Shown: positions 7,109-16,937, counted from the first letter of the stretch. The stretch: DNA of 64,000 nt from an uncultured Eubacteriales bacterium (GCA_900314525.1 OMVN01000007.1:1-64000); one strand, 5' to 3'. The notes: generated from the letters alone by a model not told the origin. Translations and numbers: made by a program.

Positions 7109-8960
7109 AGCACACACCTCCTCCAAATTTTGCAACACCACAGCCTGCGCATTTCATTCGGCAGTTTGGAGTGACTTCCTCATTTACAGCTCGTTTGTAT
7201 TCATTTATAAGGAACTGTTTTGTGACACCTATATCAATATAATCCCATGGGAGAATTTCATCAAAATCACGTTGTCTTGTAATATAGAAATCCATATCTA
7301 TTCCATTTTCATTAATAGAATCAATCCATTTACGGTTATCAAATGTTTCTCCCCATGCATCGTAAATGCATCCTTTTTTATATGCGGAAAGAATTACATT
7401 ACAGATTTTTCTGTCACCTCTTGCTAAGAGGCCTTCAAGCACTGATACATCTGCCTCGTGCCAGTTATATTTGAGACTTTTCCTGTTAAGCATTTCTTTC
7501 ATTTTAGCATTTACGATTTTAGCTTTGTCAAGGAACATTTCTTTCGTGTTCATGCTAACCCACTGAAATGGTGTAAATGGCTTAGGAACGAAGAATGAAG
7601 TACTTGCCACTACAGACACCTTTCCATTTCTCTGGTCTTTAGGAATTTCATCATAATAGAGTTCTGCAATTTTCTCAGACAATAGGGCAATTCCTTCGAT
7701 ATCTTCCGTAGTTTCAGTAGGAAGTCCAAGCATAAAATAAAGCTTGACTCTGTTCCAGCCACCGTGGAACGCAAGATTTGCTCCATTTAGTATTACTTCC
7801 TCTGTAAGGCCTTTATTTATAACATTTCGCATACGCTGGGAACCGGCCTCAGGAGCAAATGTGAGACTGCTTTTTCTGACATCCTGTACTTTACTCATTA
7901 TATCTAATGAAAAAGCATCAATTCTAAGTGATGGAAGTGAAATATTTACACCCTTTCCTTTGAATTCATCAACGAGGAAATTAAGTATTTCACTCAGATG
8001 AGAATAATCACTTGAACTTAAGGAACTCAAAGATATTTCCTCGTGACCTGTGCTCTTTAACATTTTATAGGCCTTATCTTTAATGTAATCGATGTCTCGC
8101 TCTCTCACTGGTTTGTAAACAGAACCTGCCTGGCAGAATCTACAGCCCCTTATACATCCTCTCTGAATTTCAAGGACAACTCTGTCTTGAGTTGATTTAA
8201 TAAATGGTACAAGTGGCTTTTCTGGATAATATGTATTGCTTATATCCATTACCAACTGTTTATTAATCTTGTCTTTGGCATGAGAATTATTTTTCCTAAA
8301 TGATTTAATTGTATTATCATCATTATATTCAACATCATAGAAGGATGGAACATAAATACCTTCAATTTCAGCAGCTATTTCAAGAAAATCATGTCTACTC
8401 CCATTATTCCTTTTATTCTCTTTATAGCGGTCTAGAAGCTCATTATATACAGTCTCTCCCTCACCAATATAAAACAGGTCAAAGAAATCGGCTATAGGTT
8501 CTGGATTATACGTACATGGTCCTCCACCTATAACAATTGGATCATCCTCAGTTCTGTCTTTTGATAATAGAGGGATGTTACTAAGATCTAAAACCTGTAA
8601 TATATTTGTATAACACATTTCGTATTGTAGTGTTATACCTAAGAAATCAAATAATTTTACGGGATCCTGCGATTCTAAGGCAAATAAAGGTATATTCTTC
8701 TCTCGCATAATCTTATCAAGATCAGTCCATGGAGAATATACCCTTTCACAATAAACATCATCTCTCTGATTAAACATATCATAAAGAATCTGTATTCCTA
8801 AATGTGACATGCCTATTTCATAAACATCAGGAAAACACATGGCAAATCGGATATCCACCTTGGATGGATCCTTTTTTACCATGTTTACTTCATTTCCAAT
8901 GTATCTTGCCGGCTTATCGATACTTAAAAGTATTTCATCTGATAAAGCTAGTTTTCTCAA
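7092..8960 (-). CDS. TIGR03960 family radical SAM protein
   Basis: The first 230 or so residues look like a B12-binding-type domain (YEIGMSHLGIQILY). A radical SAM core follows with the [4Fe-4S] cysteines at 269, 273 and 276 in RGCIRGCRFC. The C-terminus carries another cysteine set, CRMKCAGCG, near residue 605. The substrate is unknown, though the constant pairing with TIGR03936 and RNase G suggests RNA or translation. Length 622 residues. The strand order puts it first in the set running into the ribosomal genes. Confidence 0.88.
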   Translation of the reverse strand: MRKLALSDEILLSIDKPARYIGNEVNMVKKDPSKVDIRFAMCFPDVYEIGMSHLGIQILYDMFNQRDDVYCERVYSPWTDLDKIMREKNIPLFALESQDPVKLFDFLGITLQYEMCYTNILQVLDLSNIPLLSKDRTEDDPIVIGGGPCTYNPEPIADFFDLFYIGEGETVYNELLDRYKENKRNNGSRHDFLEIAAEIEGIYVPSFYDVEYNDDNTIKSFRKNNSHAKDKINKQLVMDISNTYYPEKPLVPFIKSTQDRVVLEIQRGCIRGCRFCQAGSVYKPVRERDIDYIKDKAYKMLKSTGHEEISLSSLSSSDYSHLSEILNFLVDEFKGKGVNISLPSLRIDAFSLDIMSKVQDVRKSSLTFAPEAGSQRMRNVINKGLTEEVILNGANLAFHGGWNRVKLYFMLGLPTETTEDIEGIALLSEKIAELYYDEIPKDQRNGKVSVVASTSFFVPKPFTPFQWVSMNTKEMFLDKAKIVNAKMKEMLNRKSLKYNWHEADVSVLEGLLARGDRKICNVILSAYKKGCIYDAWGETFDNRKWIDSINENGIDMDFYITRQRDFDEILPWDYIDIGVTKQFLINEYKRAVNEEVTPNCRMKCAGCGVAKFGGGVCFENKN

Positions 8961-8979
8961 AAATTATACCTTGCCTTTC

Positions 8980-9366
8980 TTATTCTGTGATGTTTCTGTA
9001 AAAACATGATCTGTTTCCAGTGTGACATGCAGCACCAGTCTGAATGACTTTAGCTAATAATGTGTCATTATCACAGTCTATTGTTAATGACTTTACATGC
9101 TGGTAGTGACCAGAGGTGAGGCCTTTTATCCAGATTTCCTGTCTGCTTCTGCTATAATAGGTCATTATTCCAGATTCTGCAGTGATATTAAAGGCTTCTT
9201 CGTTCATGTAAGCAACCATTAAAACCTGGTTATTCTCGTAGTCCTGAACAACAACTGGAATCATATTATCAGAATTAAGTTTGAATTTGGAAAAATCCAT
9301 TTTGCAGTTTAGACTGACAATTTCAAGACCTGCGTTTTCAAACTGTTTTCTAATTTCTTCTTTCAT
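8980..9366 (-). CDS. hisI: HisI, phosphoribosyl-AMP cyclohydrolase
   Basis: It catalyses the third step of histidine biosynthesis. Visible motifs are [12 protein letters not shown], the [13 protein letters not shown] segment and the zinc-binding DCDNDTLL and [13 protein letters not shown] segments. The 128-residue protein is HisI alone; no HisE domain is fused. It ends the hisZGDBI run, 20 bases before the radical SAM gene. Confidence 0.95.
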   Translation of the reverse strand: MKEEIRKQFENAGLEIVSLNCKMDFSKFKLNSDNMIPVVVQDYENNQVLMVAYMNEEAFNITAESGIMTYYSRSRQEIWIKGLTSGHYQHVKSLTIDCDNDTLLAKVIQTGAACHTGNRSCFYRNITE

Positions 9367-9381
9367 AATAAGTTTCTCCTT

Positions 9382-9975
9382 TTATAATGTTCCTTTTGTT
9401 GAAAGAACATCTGTAATTCTTGGGTCTTTAATTGTTGCCATATCAAGGGCTTTTGCAAATGATTTGAATATGCATTCAATCATATGGTGGTTATTGCCAG
9501 GTGACATAATTTTAATATGTAAATTCATGCCTGCACTATATGATACAGCGTAGAAGAATTCTTTTACCATTTCAGTATCAAAATAGCCCACTTTATCTGT
9601 TGTAAAATCTGCATCAAAGACTAAATATGGTCTTCCAGACAAATCAAGAGCACAAAGACACAGGGTCTCATCCATAGGAAGAATAACACTGCCAAATCTT
9701 TTTATTGATTTTTTATCACCTATAGCCTGTTTTATTGCAGTACCCAGAACAATTCCGCAGTCTTCTATTGTATGGTGACAATCAACATATAAATCTCCTT
9801 TTATATCGACATTAAGATCAAATAGACCGTGTCTGGCAAAGCTGTTTAACATATGGTCAAAAAATCCAATACCTGTATTTATTGAAGTTTTTCCAGTTCC
9901 ATCTATATTTAACTCAAGGGAAATATCTGTTTCCCCGGTTGTGCGGTTTATTTTTGCAATTCTGTTATCTTCCAT
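9382..9975 (-). CDS. hisB: HisB, imidazoleglycerol-phosphate dehydratase
   Basis: A manganese enzyme for the dehydration step of histidine synthesis. The metal-binding motifs GFFDHMLNSFARHG and DCHHTIEDCGI are intact, and a second copy of the pattern is seen in NNHHMIECIFKSFAKAL. The length of 197 residues matches monofunctional HisB, without the phosphatase domain found in enterobacteria. GGAGG precedes the ATG. Confidence 0.96.
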   Translation of the reverse strand: MEDNRIAKINRTTGETDISLELNIDGTGKTSINTGIGFFDHMLNSFARHGLFDLNVDIKGDLYVDCHHTIEDCGIVLGTAIKQAIGDKKSIKRFGSVILPMDETLCLCALDLSGRPYLVFDADFTTDKVGYFDTEMVKEFFYAVSYSAGMNLHIKIMSPGNNHHMIECIFKSFAKALDMATIKDPRITDVLSTKGTL

Positions 9976-10011
9976 ATGGACCTCCCGATATCTTTAAATG
10001 AATGTGTCAGA

Positions 10012-11307
10012 TTATTTTTCAAATCTTACTTTTATTGAGTTAGCATGAGCTGTAAGATGTTCAGCATTTGCAAACGAAATAATATCTTCATGAATTGGTT
10101 CAAGAGCTTCTCTTGAATATGAAATTATACTTGATTTTTTGATGAAATCATTTACACATAATGCAGAGAAGAATTTAGCTGTACCATTGGTTGGAAGTAC
10201 ATGATTTGGTCCTGCAAAATAATCGCCTAAAGGTTCAGAACTGTATTCTCCGAGGAAAATTGCACCTGCATTTCTAATTTTAGTCATAGTATCAAAAGGA
10301 TTCTTTGTAACTATTTCTAAATGCTCTGATGCAATTTCGTTTGCAGTAGCAATTGCATCATCCATATTATCAGCAAGGAGAATATATCCATAATTATCAA
10401 TTGATTTGGAAATTATTTCACTTCTTGATAACTCTTTTAAGAATCCGTCAATTTCATCAGAAACCTTCTCTGCAAGTTCTTTGGAAGTTGTAATCAAAAT
10501 AGCAGATGCCATTTCATCATGTTCGGCCTGTGAAAGTAAATCTGCTGCAACATATCTAGGGGTAGCAGTCTCATCTGCAAGAACTAATATCTCACTAGGT
10601 CCTGCAATTGAATCTATACTTACATTTCCGTAAACAGACTTTTTAGCAAGTGCAACATAAATGTTTCCAGGTCCTACAATTTTATCTACTTTTGGGATGG
10701 ATTCTGTACCATAGGCAAGAGCTGCTATGGCCTGCGCTCCTCCAACTTTATAGATAATATCTGCACCGGCTTCTTTGGCTGCAACTAATGTAGCTGGATT
10801 AACTTTGCCTTCCTTGTTAGGAGGTGTTGTCATAATAACTTCATCTACCCCTGCTACTTTGGCTGGAACAACGTTCATAAGAACTGAAGATGGATATGCT
10901 GCTTTTCCGCCCGGAACGTAAACACCAACTCTCTGAAGTGGAGTAACTTTCTGGCCTAAAATGCTTCCATCAGGTTTTGAATCAAACCATGAATGCTCTT
11001 TCTGTTTCTCATGATATTCTCTGATATTAACAAGGGATTTTCTTATGATTTCAACAAGGCCTGTTTTTTCAACAATTTCATATGCCTCTTTAATTTCTTC
11101 ATCTGTTACAACAATATTAGAAGCATTTATATCTGCTTTATCAAAATTCTTTGTGTACTCAAAAACAGCCTCATCTTTTCTTGTCTTTACATCTTCAAGA
11201 ATACTTTTAACTCTTCCCTCAAATTCGTCATAGTTGTTAGGACTTCTCTTTAAGAGATTTTCAAGTATATTTTTTTTGTTTTCCTCGTTAAGATTTACAA
11301 TTCTCAT
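10012..11307 (-). CDS. hisD: HisD, histidinol dehydrogenase
   Basis: HisD performs the last two NAD-dependent oxidations to histidine. At 431 residues it is full length. Recognisable segments are VTPLQRVGVYVPGG, the GPGNIYVALAK stretch, SIDSIAGPSEILVLAD and the C-terminal AGPNHVLPTNGTAKF. It sits between hisG and hisB with short gaps, in one operon. Confidence 0.97.
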   Translation of the reverse strand: MRIVNLNEENKKNILENLLKRSPNNYDEFEGRVKSILEDVKTRKDEAVFEYTKNFDKADINASNIVVTDEEIKEAYEIVEKTGLVEIIRKSLVNIREYHEKQKEHSWFDSKPDGSILGQKVTPLQRVGVYVPGGKAAYPSSVLMNVVPAKVAGVDEVIMTTPPNKEGKVNPATLVAAKEAGADIIYKVGGAQAIAALAYGTESIPKVDKIVGPGNIYVALAKKSVYGNVSIDSIAGPSEILVLADETATPRYVAADLLSQAEHDEMASAILITTSKELAEKVSDEIDGFLKELSRSEIISKSIDNYGYILLADNMDDAIATANEIASEHLEIVTKNPFDTMTKIRNAGAIFLGEYSSEPLGDYFAGPNHVLPTNGTAKFFSALCVNDFIKKSSIISYSREALEPIHEDIISFANAEHLTAHANSIKVRFEK

Positions 11308-11322
11308 TTTTTTCGCCTTTCA

Positions 11323-11958
11323 TTAAAGTATATTCTTTAAATCATTTATTAACTTCATTATTCTCTCATTTTCCATCTTCATGCTTACCTGGTTAACTAC
11401 CATTCTGGCTGAAAGTGGACATACCTCTTCAAGTACAGTTAAACCATTTTCTCTTAAAGTGGAACCAGTTTCTACAATATCTACTATAACTTCGGAGAGG
11501 TTGACAATTGGTGCAAGTTCTACAGAACCGTTTAATTTTATAATTTCTACTGTCTGATGTTTTTTATTATAAAAATAATCTCTTGCAATATTTGGGTATT
11601 TACTTGCAACTCTGATCATTTCATGATGTTTTAATAATTCCCTTGCTGATTCAGGACCGCATACACACATTTTACATTTCCCAAATCCAAGATCCATAAC
11701 TTCATAGAGATTTCTTCCTTCTTCAAGAATAGTATCTTTACCTACAACGCCGATATCGGCAGCCCCGTATTCAACATATGTAGGAACATCACCGGCTTTA
11801 GCTAAGAAAAATTTAATTTTTAACTCCTCGTTGACAAATATAAGTTTTCTTGTCTTCTCATCTTTCATTTCTTCACAGGTAATTCCGATTTTTTCAAACA
11901 TTTCAAGTGACTTTTTAGCAAGTCTTCCTTTAGCAAGTGCAAATGTAAGGTATCTCAT
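11323..11958 (-). CDS. hisG: HisG, ATP phosphoribosyltransferase (short form)
   Basis: It commits ATP and PRPP to histidine synthesis. It has 211 residues, so it lacks the C-terminal regulatory domain and needs HisZ, which is encoded just upstream. Typical segments are [22 protein letters not shown], and the PRPP site [14 protein letters not shown]. Confidence 0.96.
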   Translation of the reverse strand: MRYLTFALAKGRLAKKSLEMFEKIGITCEEMKDEKTRKLIFVNEELKIKFFLAKAGDVPTYVEYGAADIGVVGKDTILEEGRNLYEVMDLGFGKCKMCVCGPESARELLKHHEMIRVASKYPNIARDYFYNKKHQTVEIIKLNGSVELAPIVNLSEVIVDIVETGSTLRENGLTVLEEVCPLSARMVVNQVSMKMENERIMKLINDLKNIL

Positions 11959-11973
11959 AACTTTTCCTTTCTG

Positions 11974-13185
11974 TTAAACATTAATCTGAGTTGTATTATT
12001 GTTTTCTACAAATAATATTTCATTGACTTTATATCTCTTAGCATACTCTTTATAATCTTCTAAGGAATGATTTGAACGCTTCCTTACCATTATTATTTTT
12101 TGTCCATTGTCACGAAGAGACTTAGCGTAACTGATAGCATATTCCCTGTCATTTTCTGAATATAAAACAATCTTTGAATCATTTATATTTTCTGACAAGA
12201 GATGCTGTCTCTCCATTGCCATCATAAGTCTGTCCAAATTAACAGCAAAACCAATAGCAGGGGCATTTTTTCCAAACTGGCTTAAAAGATTATCATACCT
12301 TCCACCAGTTACAATTGCGTCACCAGTACCATATGTATAACCTTTGAAAACAACACCTGTATAGTATTCATACATACTTAACATTGATAAATCAAAAGAA
12401 ACATATTTTTCTAGTCCATAAACTGTTAATATATTGTATAATTTCTCAAGTCTTTCAAGTGCCTGTAAAGATCTGTTGTTTAAATCTAATTTTTTTAAAT
12501 TTAAAATCATATCAATATTTCCAAAATAATCCTGGAATCCTACAAAGATATCAAAAAGTTCCTTGTCTATATTGGTATCCTCAAGAACTGTCTCTATTCC
12601 AAAATATTTTTTGTTATCAATTAATTCTCTAAGTTGTTCAGTCTTTTCTTCGCTTAATCCTGACTGCTCAATTAATCCCTTAAAAAATTCAGGATGACCG
12701 ATTTCTAACTGGAATTCTTTAACACCTGAACTTAGAAGGGAATCTATTACCATTGAAATAACTTCTGCATCTGCGTCAGAAGTATCGTCTCCTATAAGTT
12801 CTGATCCAATTTGTGTAAATTCCTTTAATTTACCTTGGTACTCAGAATTATTGATATATGCATTTCCAACATAACAGAATCGTATTGGCATTTCTTCATC
12901 CATAAAATATTTGGCAGCAGATCTTGCTATAGATGGTGTCATATCTGGTCTTAATACAAGTGTATAGCCCTCTCTGTCAAAAAACTTATACATATTGTTA
13001 GATGCAACACTACCTCTTTCTTTATTAAAAATATCAAAATACTCAAATGTTGGAGTCTGAATATCATCATATCCATATGAATGGAAAACAGAATGAATCT
13101 TATCAAGAACATTTAATTTGTTCTTGCATTCATCTCCGTATATATCTCTTACTCCAACTGGTGTATGTAATAATTTGCTATTCAT
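11974..13185 (-). CDS. hisZ: HisZ, regulatory subunit of ATP phosphoribosyltransferase
   Basis: A histidyl-tRNA synthetase paralogue that activates and regulates short HisG. It resembles class II synthetases (LHTPVGVRDIYG start, PDMTPSIAR, and YYTGVVFKGY). The final domain is short and diverged, as is usual for HisZ. The frame opens with a GTG at 13206 that lies inside a hairpin. The ATG at 13185 has AAAGGA eight bases upstream, so I use it (403 residues). It is first in the operon with its own promoter. Confidence 0.92.
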   Translation of the reverse strand: MNSKLLHTPVGVRDIYGDECKNKLNVLDKIHSVFHSYGYDDIQTPTFEYFDIFNKERGSVASNNMYKFFDREGYTLVLRPDMTPSIARSAAKYFMDEEMPIRFCYVGNAYINNSEYQGKLKEFTQIGSELIGDDTSDADAEVISMVIDSLLSSGVKEFQLEIGHPEFFKGLIEQSGLSEEKTEQLRELIDNKKYFGIETVLEDTNIDKELFDIFVGFQDYFGNIDMILNLKKLDLNNRSLQALERLEKLYNILTVYGLEKYVSFDLSMLSMYEYYTGVVFKGYTYGTGDAIVTGGRYDNLLSQFGKNAPAIGFAVNLDRLMMAMERQHLLSENINDSKIVLYSENDREYAISYAKSLRDNGQKIIMVRKRSNHSLEDYKEYAKRYKVNEILFVENNNTTQINV

Positions 13186-13203
13186 AAATATTATCCTTTC
13201 TGT

Positions 13204-13223
13204 CACTTTAACGAATTAAAGTG
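13204..13223 (-). promoter_or_regulatory. UUCG-capped hairpin in the hisZ leader
   Basis: On the minus strand CACTTTAA-TTCG-TTAAAGTG forms a perfect 8-bp stem with a UUCG tetraloop just upstream of the hisZ Shine-Dalgarno. There is no T tract, so it is not a terminator. It may stabilise the mRNA or set the 5' boundary of the ribosome site. Confidence 0.65.
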
Positions 13224-13256
13224 CTACCATAGTAAAACATGAAATTACAGTCAAAA

Positions 13257-13285
13257 ATTATACTGTATTATATTATATATGTCAA
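13257..13285 (-). promoter_or_regulatory. his operon promoter (sigma-A type)
   Basis: Consensus TTGACA (13280-13285) and TATAAT (13257-13262) on the minus strand are 17 bp apart. The predicted leader is only about 65-70 bases, too short for a T-box. The -35 element overlaps the recU stop region. Confidence 0.85.
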
Positions 13286-13815
13286 TCTCTGTTTTGTAAA
13301 TCGATTGCTAATGTTTCCAAATAATGAACGGGAACTCCTTTGTCAGTATTTATCTGATACTGAAGATCAATTTCTTCAAATCGGAAACTTTTTCTACCTC
13401 CTGCGGCACTTCTCAAATAAAATTTTTCTACAAGATAAAATGGAAGGTAATACATTTCATTTCTATTTGTGTAATAAATTATCATAAAAGAAATTCCGCC
13501 TTGCTTTTCGAATTCCCTCATAAATTCAACCTGGTGTTTATGGATATTCTGCATGGGAAATGTGTCAGTATTACATTCTTTTGCGTCAAAACAGATGGGA
13601 ATATTCTGTGCTACACCAATATAATCAACTGTACTCTTTTGTTCAAAATAAGCCAGAGTGATATGCCTGCTATTTTTATCTATGGACACTGGCTTTATAG
13701 GTGTTGGTATTTTCTGAACAAGAGCCATATGCAGTTCCTGATATTTATCATTTGTCATATTTATTAATTCTTCTAGTGAGGAACCTCTAAGGCCCCTTGA
13801 ATTCCATGTACCCAT
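13282..13815 (-). CDS. recU: RecU, Holliday junction resolvase
   Basis: RecU cuts Holliday junctions during recombination and chromosome segregation in Firmicutes. The match rests on the RGLRGSSLEELINMTN start, the QKIPTPIKPVSID stretch, the catalytic core STVDYIGV (Asp64) with CFDAKE (Asp77 and Lys79), and KHQVEFMREFEKQGGISFMI. Other members have Glu where Asp77 is seen. The 177-residue length is a little short of the Bacillus protein. No penicillin-binding protein gene is next to it, unlike in Bacillus. Confidence 0.9.
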   Translation of the reverse strand: MGTWNSRGLRGSSLEELINMTNDKYQELHMALVQKIPTPIKPVSIDKNSRHITLAYFEQKSTVDYIGVAQNIPICFDAKECNTDTFPMQNIHKHQVEFMREFEKQGGISFMIIYYTNRNEMYYLPFYLVEKFYLRSAAGGRKSFRFEEIDLQYQINTDKGVPVHYLETLAIDLQNRD

Positions 13816-13830
13816 TCTATAATTGTCCTT

Positions 13831-14835
13831 TTAACTTGTAATATTGTTTTCTAATCCCTCTGATTTAATAATTCTATCAAAAACCAGAGGAATTTCTGCG
13901 GTAAAGTCTTTATCGGTTAAATAATTCATATCTCCGTGCATCTCTTCAAATTTAAGTTGATATGAATGGAGAAGCTGGTGATTTAACCTATACTTTTCAT
14001 TAAAATATCGGTTAATCTTATTGTCACCATATTTTGAATCACCGATAAGAGGATGACCAATACTAGCAAGATGAGCTCTGATCTGGTGAGTTTTACCTGT
14101 AATCAGCAATACTTTAAGAAGTGTCAAATTGTTATTAGAGAAAATCGGATAGTAAACTGTTTTTATAAAGTCACCATTCTGTTCACCAGATTTATCAATT
14201 TTCACAAGATTCTTTGTATTGTTTTTAGTTAGAAAACCTGTTATCTCACTGCTCTTAGTTAATTTTCCTTTTACAATACATAAATAATATTTGTGCATTT
14301 CCCTGTTTTTAAGAAGTTCAGAAAAATATTGTAATGCCTTCAAGGTTTTTCCAAATATGATAAGACCACTGGTGTTTCTGTCAAGTCTGTTACATATTGA
14401 TGGTTTGAAAGTTTTTAATTCAGTATCACTTAACTGACCAGTGGCAGTCATATACTCAATTAAAATATCGTTAACGGATATATCCTCAGGTTTTGACTTC
14501 TGTGAGAGAAGTCCAGCATCCTTGTTATAAAGAATTATATTTTCGTCCTCATATATAATAGATTTTTTTATTTTGTTGACGTCTGCAGTGCTTTTTTTTG
14601 AAACAGCTTTTTCATCTGCTGTAAATTTATTTAAAGTATCATCTGAAAAGAAAATCTTAATGCTGTCGTTTAATGACAAAATTTCGTTACCTGTCATTTT
14701 TTTGTCATTTAGTGTTATGTTTTTTTTTCGAATCATTTTGTATATAAATCCACCAGTAGCATTACAAAGATATTTCTTTAAAAATTTATCAGATCTCTGA
14801 CCGGCTTCGTTTTTGTTTATTATTAACTCTTTCAT
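13831..14835 (-). CDS. RluC/RluD-family pseudouridine synthase
   Basis: It isomerises uridine to pseudouridine in RNA, probably in 23S rRNA. An S4-type RNA-binding domain covers about residues 1-65. A lysine-rich linker follows, then the catalytic domain with Asp152 in CNRLDRNTSGL. GKTHQIRAHLASIGHPLIGD is the second hallmark. The motif usually reads HRLD; here it is NRLD. The exact target cannot be told. Confidence 0.92.
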   Translation of the reverse strand: MKELIINKNEAGQRSDKFLKKYLCNATGGFIYKMIRKKNITLNDKKMTGNEILSLNDSIKIFFSDDTLNKFTADEKAVSKKSTADVNKIKKSIIYEDENIILYNKDAGLLSQKSKPEDISVNDILIEYMTATGQLSDTELKTFKPSICNRLDRNTSGLIIFGKTLKALQYFSELLKNREMHKYYLCIVKGKLTKSSEITGFLTKNNTKNLVKIDKSGEQNGDFIKTVYYPIFSNNNLTLLKVLLITGKTHQIRAHLASIGHPLIGDSKYGDNKINRYFNEKYRLNHQLLHSYQLKFEEMHGDMNYLTDKDFTAEIPLVFDRIIKSEGLENNITS

Positions 14836-14852
14836 TTATATATATCTCCGTT

Positions 14853-15410
14853 CTACATGGAATAAATTAATAATAATTCCTTTATTCTGTCATCATATCT
14901 TCCAGATTCATTGCCGCTTAGACTATTCACTGCATTTCTATATGACTCCAGATTATCAAAGGATTTAACTGCTGATAACCTACACTGTTTTTCAAACATA
15001 AGTCTGATAAATTTTTCAATTTCAGCTTTGGTTTTTTTATGGTTCTTTGTGTATACATATATGGAATTGTCCTTTACTGCCACAACTTCTAAATGCATAA
15101 TCTTTTCTTTTGAGGAGACAAGCAAATCATATAATAGAGTAATATCCTTGCATTGATTTAAATATTCATAGGATTTTCTGTCAATAACCTTATGAGGTGC
15201 CATTACGATGTAGCTAACTAGAAATCTTGCTGTTGGAATTACGGAAACTGCAGCAAATACAGTAAATATATTCTTGGTGTTTTTATATTTGATATAACCG
15301 GTATAAAAAATAATTAAAACCATGAGAATTAAAACAAAGGAAATTATTAATTCCCTAAGCTTTGCCTTATTTAAGTATCCATAATCACCTTTTTGCAATT
15401 TGTTTTTCAT
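14853..15410 (-). CDS. Unknown two-pass membrane protein
   Basis: I do not recognise this 185-residue protein. A basic N-terminus is followed by two predicted membrane helices (about residues 28-45 and 49-70). A soluble domain of about 115 residues follows, predicted to face the cytoplasm if the basic N-terminus is inside. It lies between a short-chain dehydrogenase gene (2-base gap) and a pseudouridine synthase gene, so it is likely co-transcribed with both. The coding pattern and ribosome site support a real gene. Confidence 0.75.
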   Translation of the reverse strand: MKNKLQKGDYGYLNKAKLRELIISFVLILMVLIIFYTGYIKYKNTKNIFTVFAAVSVIPTARFLVSYIVMAPHKVIDRKSYEYLNQCKDITLLYDLLVSSKEKIMHLEVVAVKDNSIYVYTKNHKKTKAEIEKFIRLMFEKQCRLSAVKSFDNLESYRNAVNSLSGNESGRYDDRIKELLLIYSM

Positions 15411-15411
15411 G

Positions 15412-16200
15412 TTATATATCTTCCTCTTTTGCTTCCTTTGAAATTAAGTTAATTATATTTAATATAACTTTGTGTGGAATGACCTTCGCAGCAAATCTGA
15501 ATCCACGCATTGATAATCCATAAACGGATATTTCCTTCCTGTTTATAGAATCAGTAAGTGCTTTTTTAACAACATCCTCAGGTTTTGCCATGAAATATTT
15601 TTTGTACCACTGCTGCTTAGAACCTTTCTCTGCAATTGAGAAAAATTCAGTACTAACAGGACCTGGACATACAGCAGTTACATATATTTTTTTATCCTTA
15701 AGTTCAATATTAAGTGCCCTTGAATAACTTAAAACATATGCTTTAGTAGCGGCATATATTGCAAAATATGGCTGAGGCATAAAACCTGCAGAACTGGCAA
15801 GATTAATTATTCTGCTGTTTTTAGACATAAATGGGATTGTTACATTAGTAATAGCTGTTAGAGCTTTACAGTTTGTGTCAATCATACCTGTTTCTACTTC
15901 TATAGCTTCTCTTCCTGCTCTTCCCATAATTCCATAGCCTGCACAGTTTATAAGAAGTTTTACTTTTACATCTTCTTGTTTCAAGGCTTTTTTGTAAAAA
16001 TTAATAAAATTAACGTCATTGATATCTTCACTGATTATTAGACATGGCTTCGAGATTCTGTCTTTTAGTTCAGTCAGTCTTTCATATCTTCTGGCTATTA
16101 GCCATATTTCATCAACTGACTTAAAAGTTTTATCTGTTAACAGTGCAAATTCCAGCCCCATACCAGAAGATGCACCAGTAATTATTGCTATCTTTTTCAT
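15412..16200 (-). CDS. Short-chain dehydrogenase/reductase
   Basis: An NAD(P)-dependent oxidoreductase of the classical SDR type. The cofactor motif TGASSGMG is at residues 8-15, NCAG at 85-88, the catalytic Ser near 136, and YAATK with Tyr149 and Lys153. The C-terminal part resembles the DltE/YqjQ type, with a helical end that may touch the membrane. The substrate is unknown. Its start overlaps the stop of the upstream rsuA-type gene (TAATG). Confidence 0.88.
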   Translation of the reverse strand: MKKIAIITGASSGMGLEFALLTDKTFKSVDEIWLIARRYERLTELKDRISKPCLIISEDINDVNFINFYKKALKQEDVKVKLLINCAGYGIMGRAGREAIEVETGMIDTNCKALTAITNVTIPFMSKNSRIINLASSAGFMPQPYFAIYAATKAYVLSYSRALNIELKDKKIYVTAVCPGPVSTEFFSIAEKGSKQQWYKKYFMAKPEDVVKKALTDSINRKEISVYGLSMRGFRFAAKVIPHKVILNIINLISKEAKEEDI

Positions 16201-16937
16201 TATTTAGTGTTCCTCCATCTTGGTGGATTTTTTAGTTTTTTTATCTCCTCGTCTGTTAGTCTTCTATACTCTCCAGGAGATAATTTTTCATCAAGACTGA
16301 TACCAGCCATCGTAATACGTTTTAAAAATACTACTTTTTTATCAAGCGCCTGAAACATTTTCTTAATCTGATGAAATTTTCCTTCAGCAATAGTAACATA
16401 TACCCTGCTTATAGAAGCACTTTCAAGAATTTCAAGGCATGCTGGCTTAGATATAGTATCTTTTTCAAATTCTATTCCATTTTCAAAACAAATAGCATCA
16501 GTATTTGTTACAGTTCCATCAATTTCTGCATAATAGGTTTTGGCAACATGCTTTGTTGGAGTTAAAAGATTGTGAGCTAATTCACCATCATTTGTTATAA
16601 ATAGCAAGCCTTCAGTATCAATATCAAGTCTGCCTACAGGAAATAAATCCTTTCGCTTTTCACAGTCAATTAAATCTATAACAGTCTTGTAATGATTATC
16701 TTTTGTTGCACTTACAACTCCTGATGGTTTATATAACATATAATATTCAAATTCTGAATATACAACTTCCTTGTTATCATATAAAATTACGGTTTTTGAA
16801 GGATCGATTTTTAAATCTGATTTTTTTATTACCAAACCGTCAACAGAAATTCTACCAGATTTTACCGCATCCTTAATTTCTCTTCTTGTTCCGTAATTCA
16901 TTTCGGAAAGAAGTTTATCTATTCTAATTTCACTCAT
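16200..16937 (-). CDS. RsuA/RluB-family pseudouridine synthase
   Basis: It modifies uridine in rRNA (16S or 23S). The S4 domain is MSEIRIDKLLSEMNYGTRRE. The catalytic Asp105 is in PVGRLDIDTEGLLF, and the KFHQIKKMF motif follows near residue 190. It has 245 residues. The start lies inside the end of the alarmone synthetase gene (8-base overlap), so the two are coupled. Confidence 0.93.
   Translation of the reverse strand: MSEIRIDKLLSEMNYGTRREIKDAVKSGRISVDGLVIKKSDLKIDPSKTVILYDNKEVVYSEFEYYMLYKPSGVVSATKDNHYKTVIDLIDCEKRKDLFPVGRLDIDTEGLLFITNDGELAHNLLTPTKHVAKTYYAEIDGTVTNTDAICFENGIEFEKDTISKPACLEILESASISRVYVTIAEGKFHQIKKMFQALDKKVVFLKRITMAGISLDEKLSPGEYRRLTDEEIKKLKNPPRWRNTK

Noticed and set aside
13186-13260. 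T-box or other riboswitch before the his operon
   Set aside because: The leader is under 75 bases, with no specifier loop and no terminator; only a UUCG hairpin is present.
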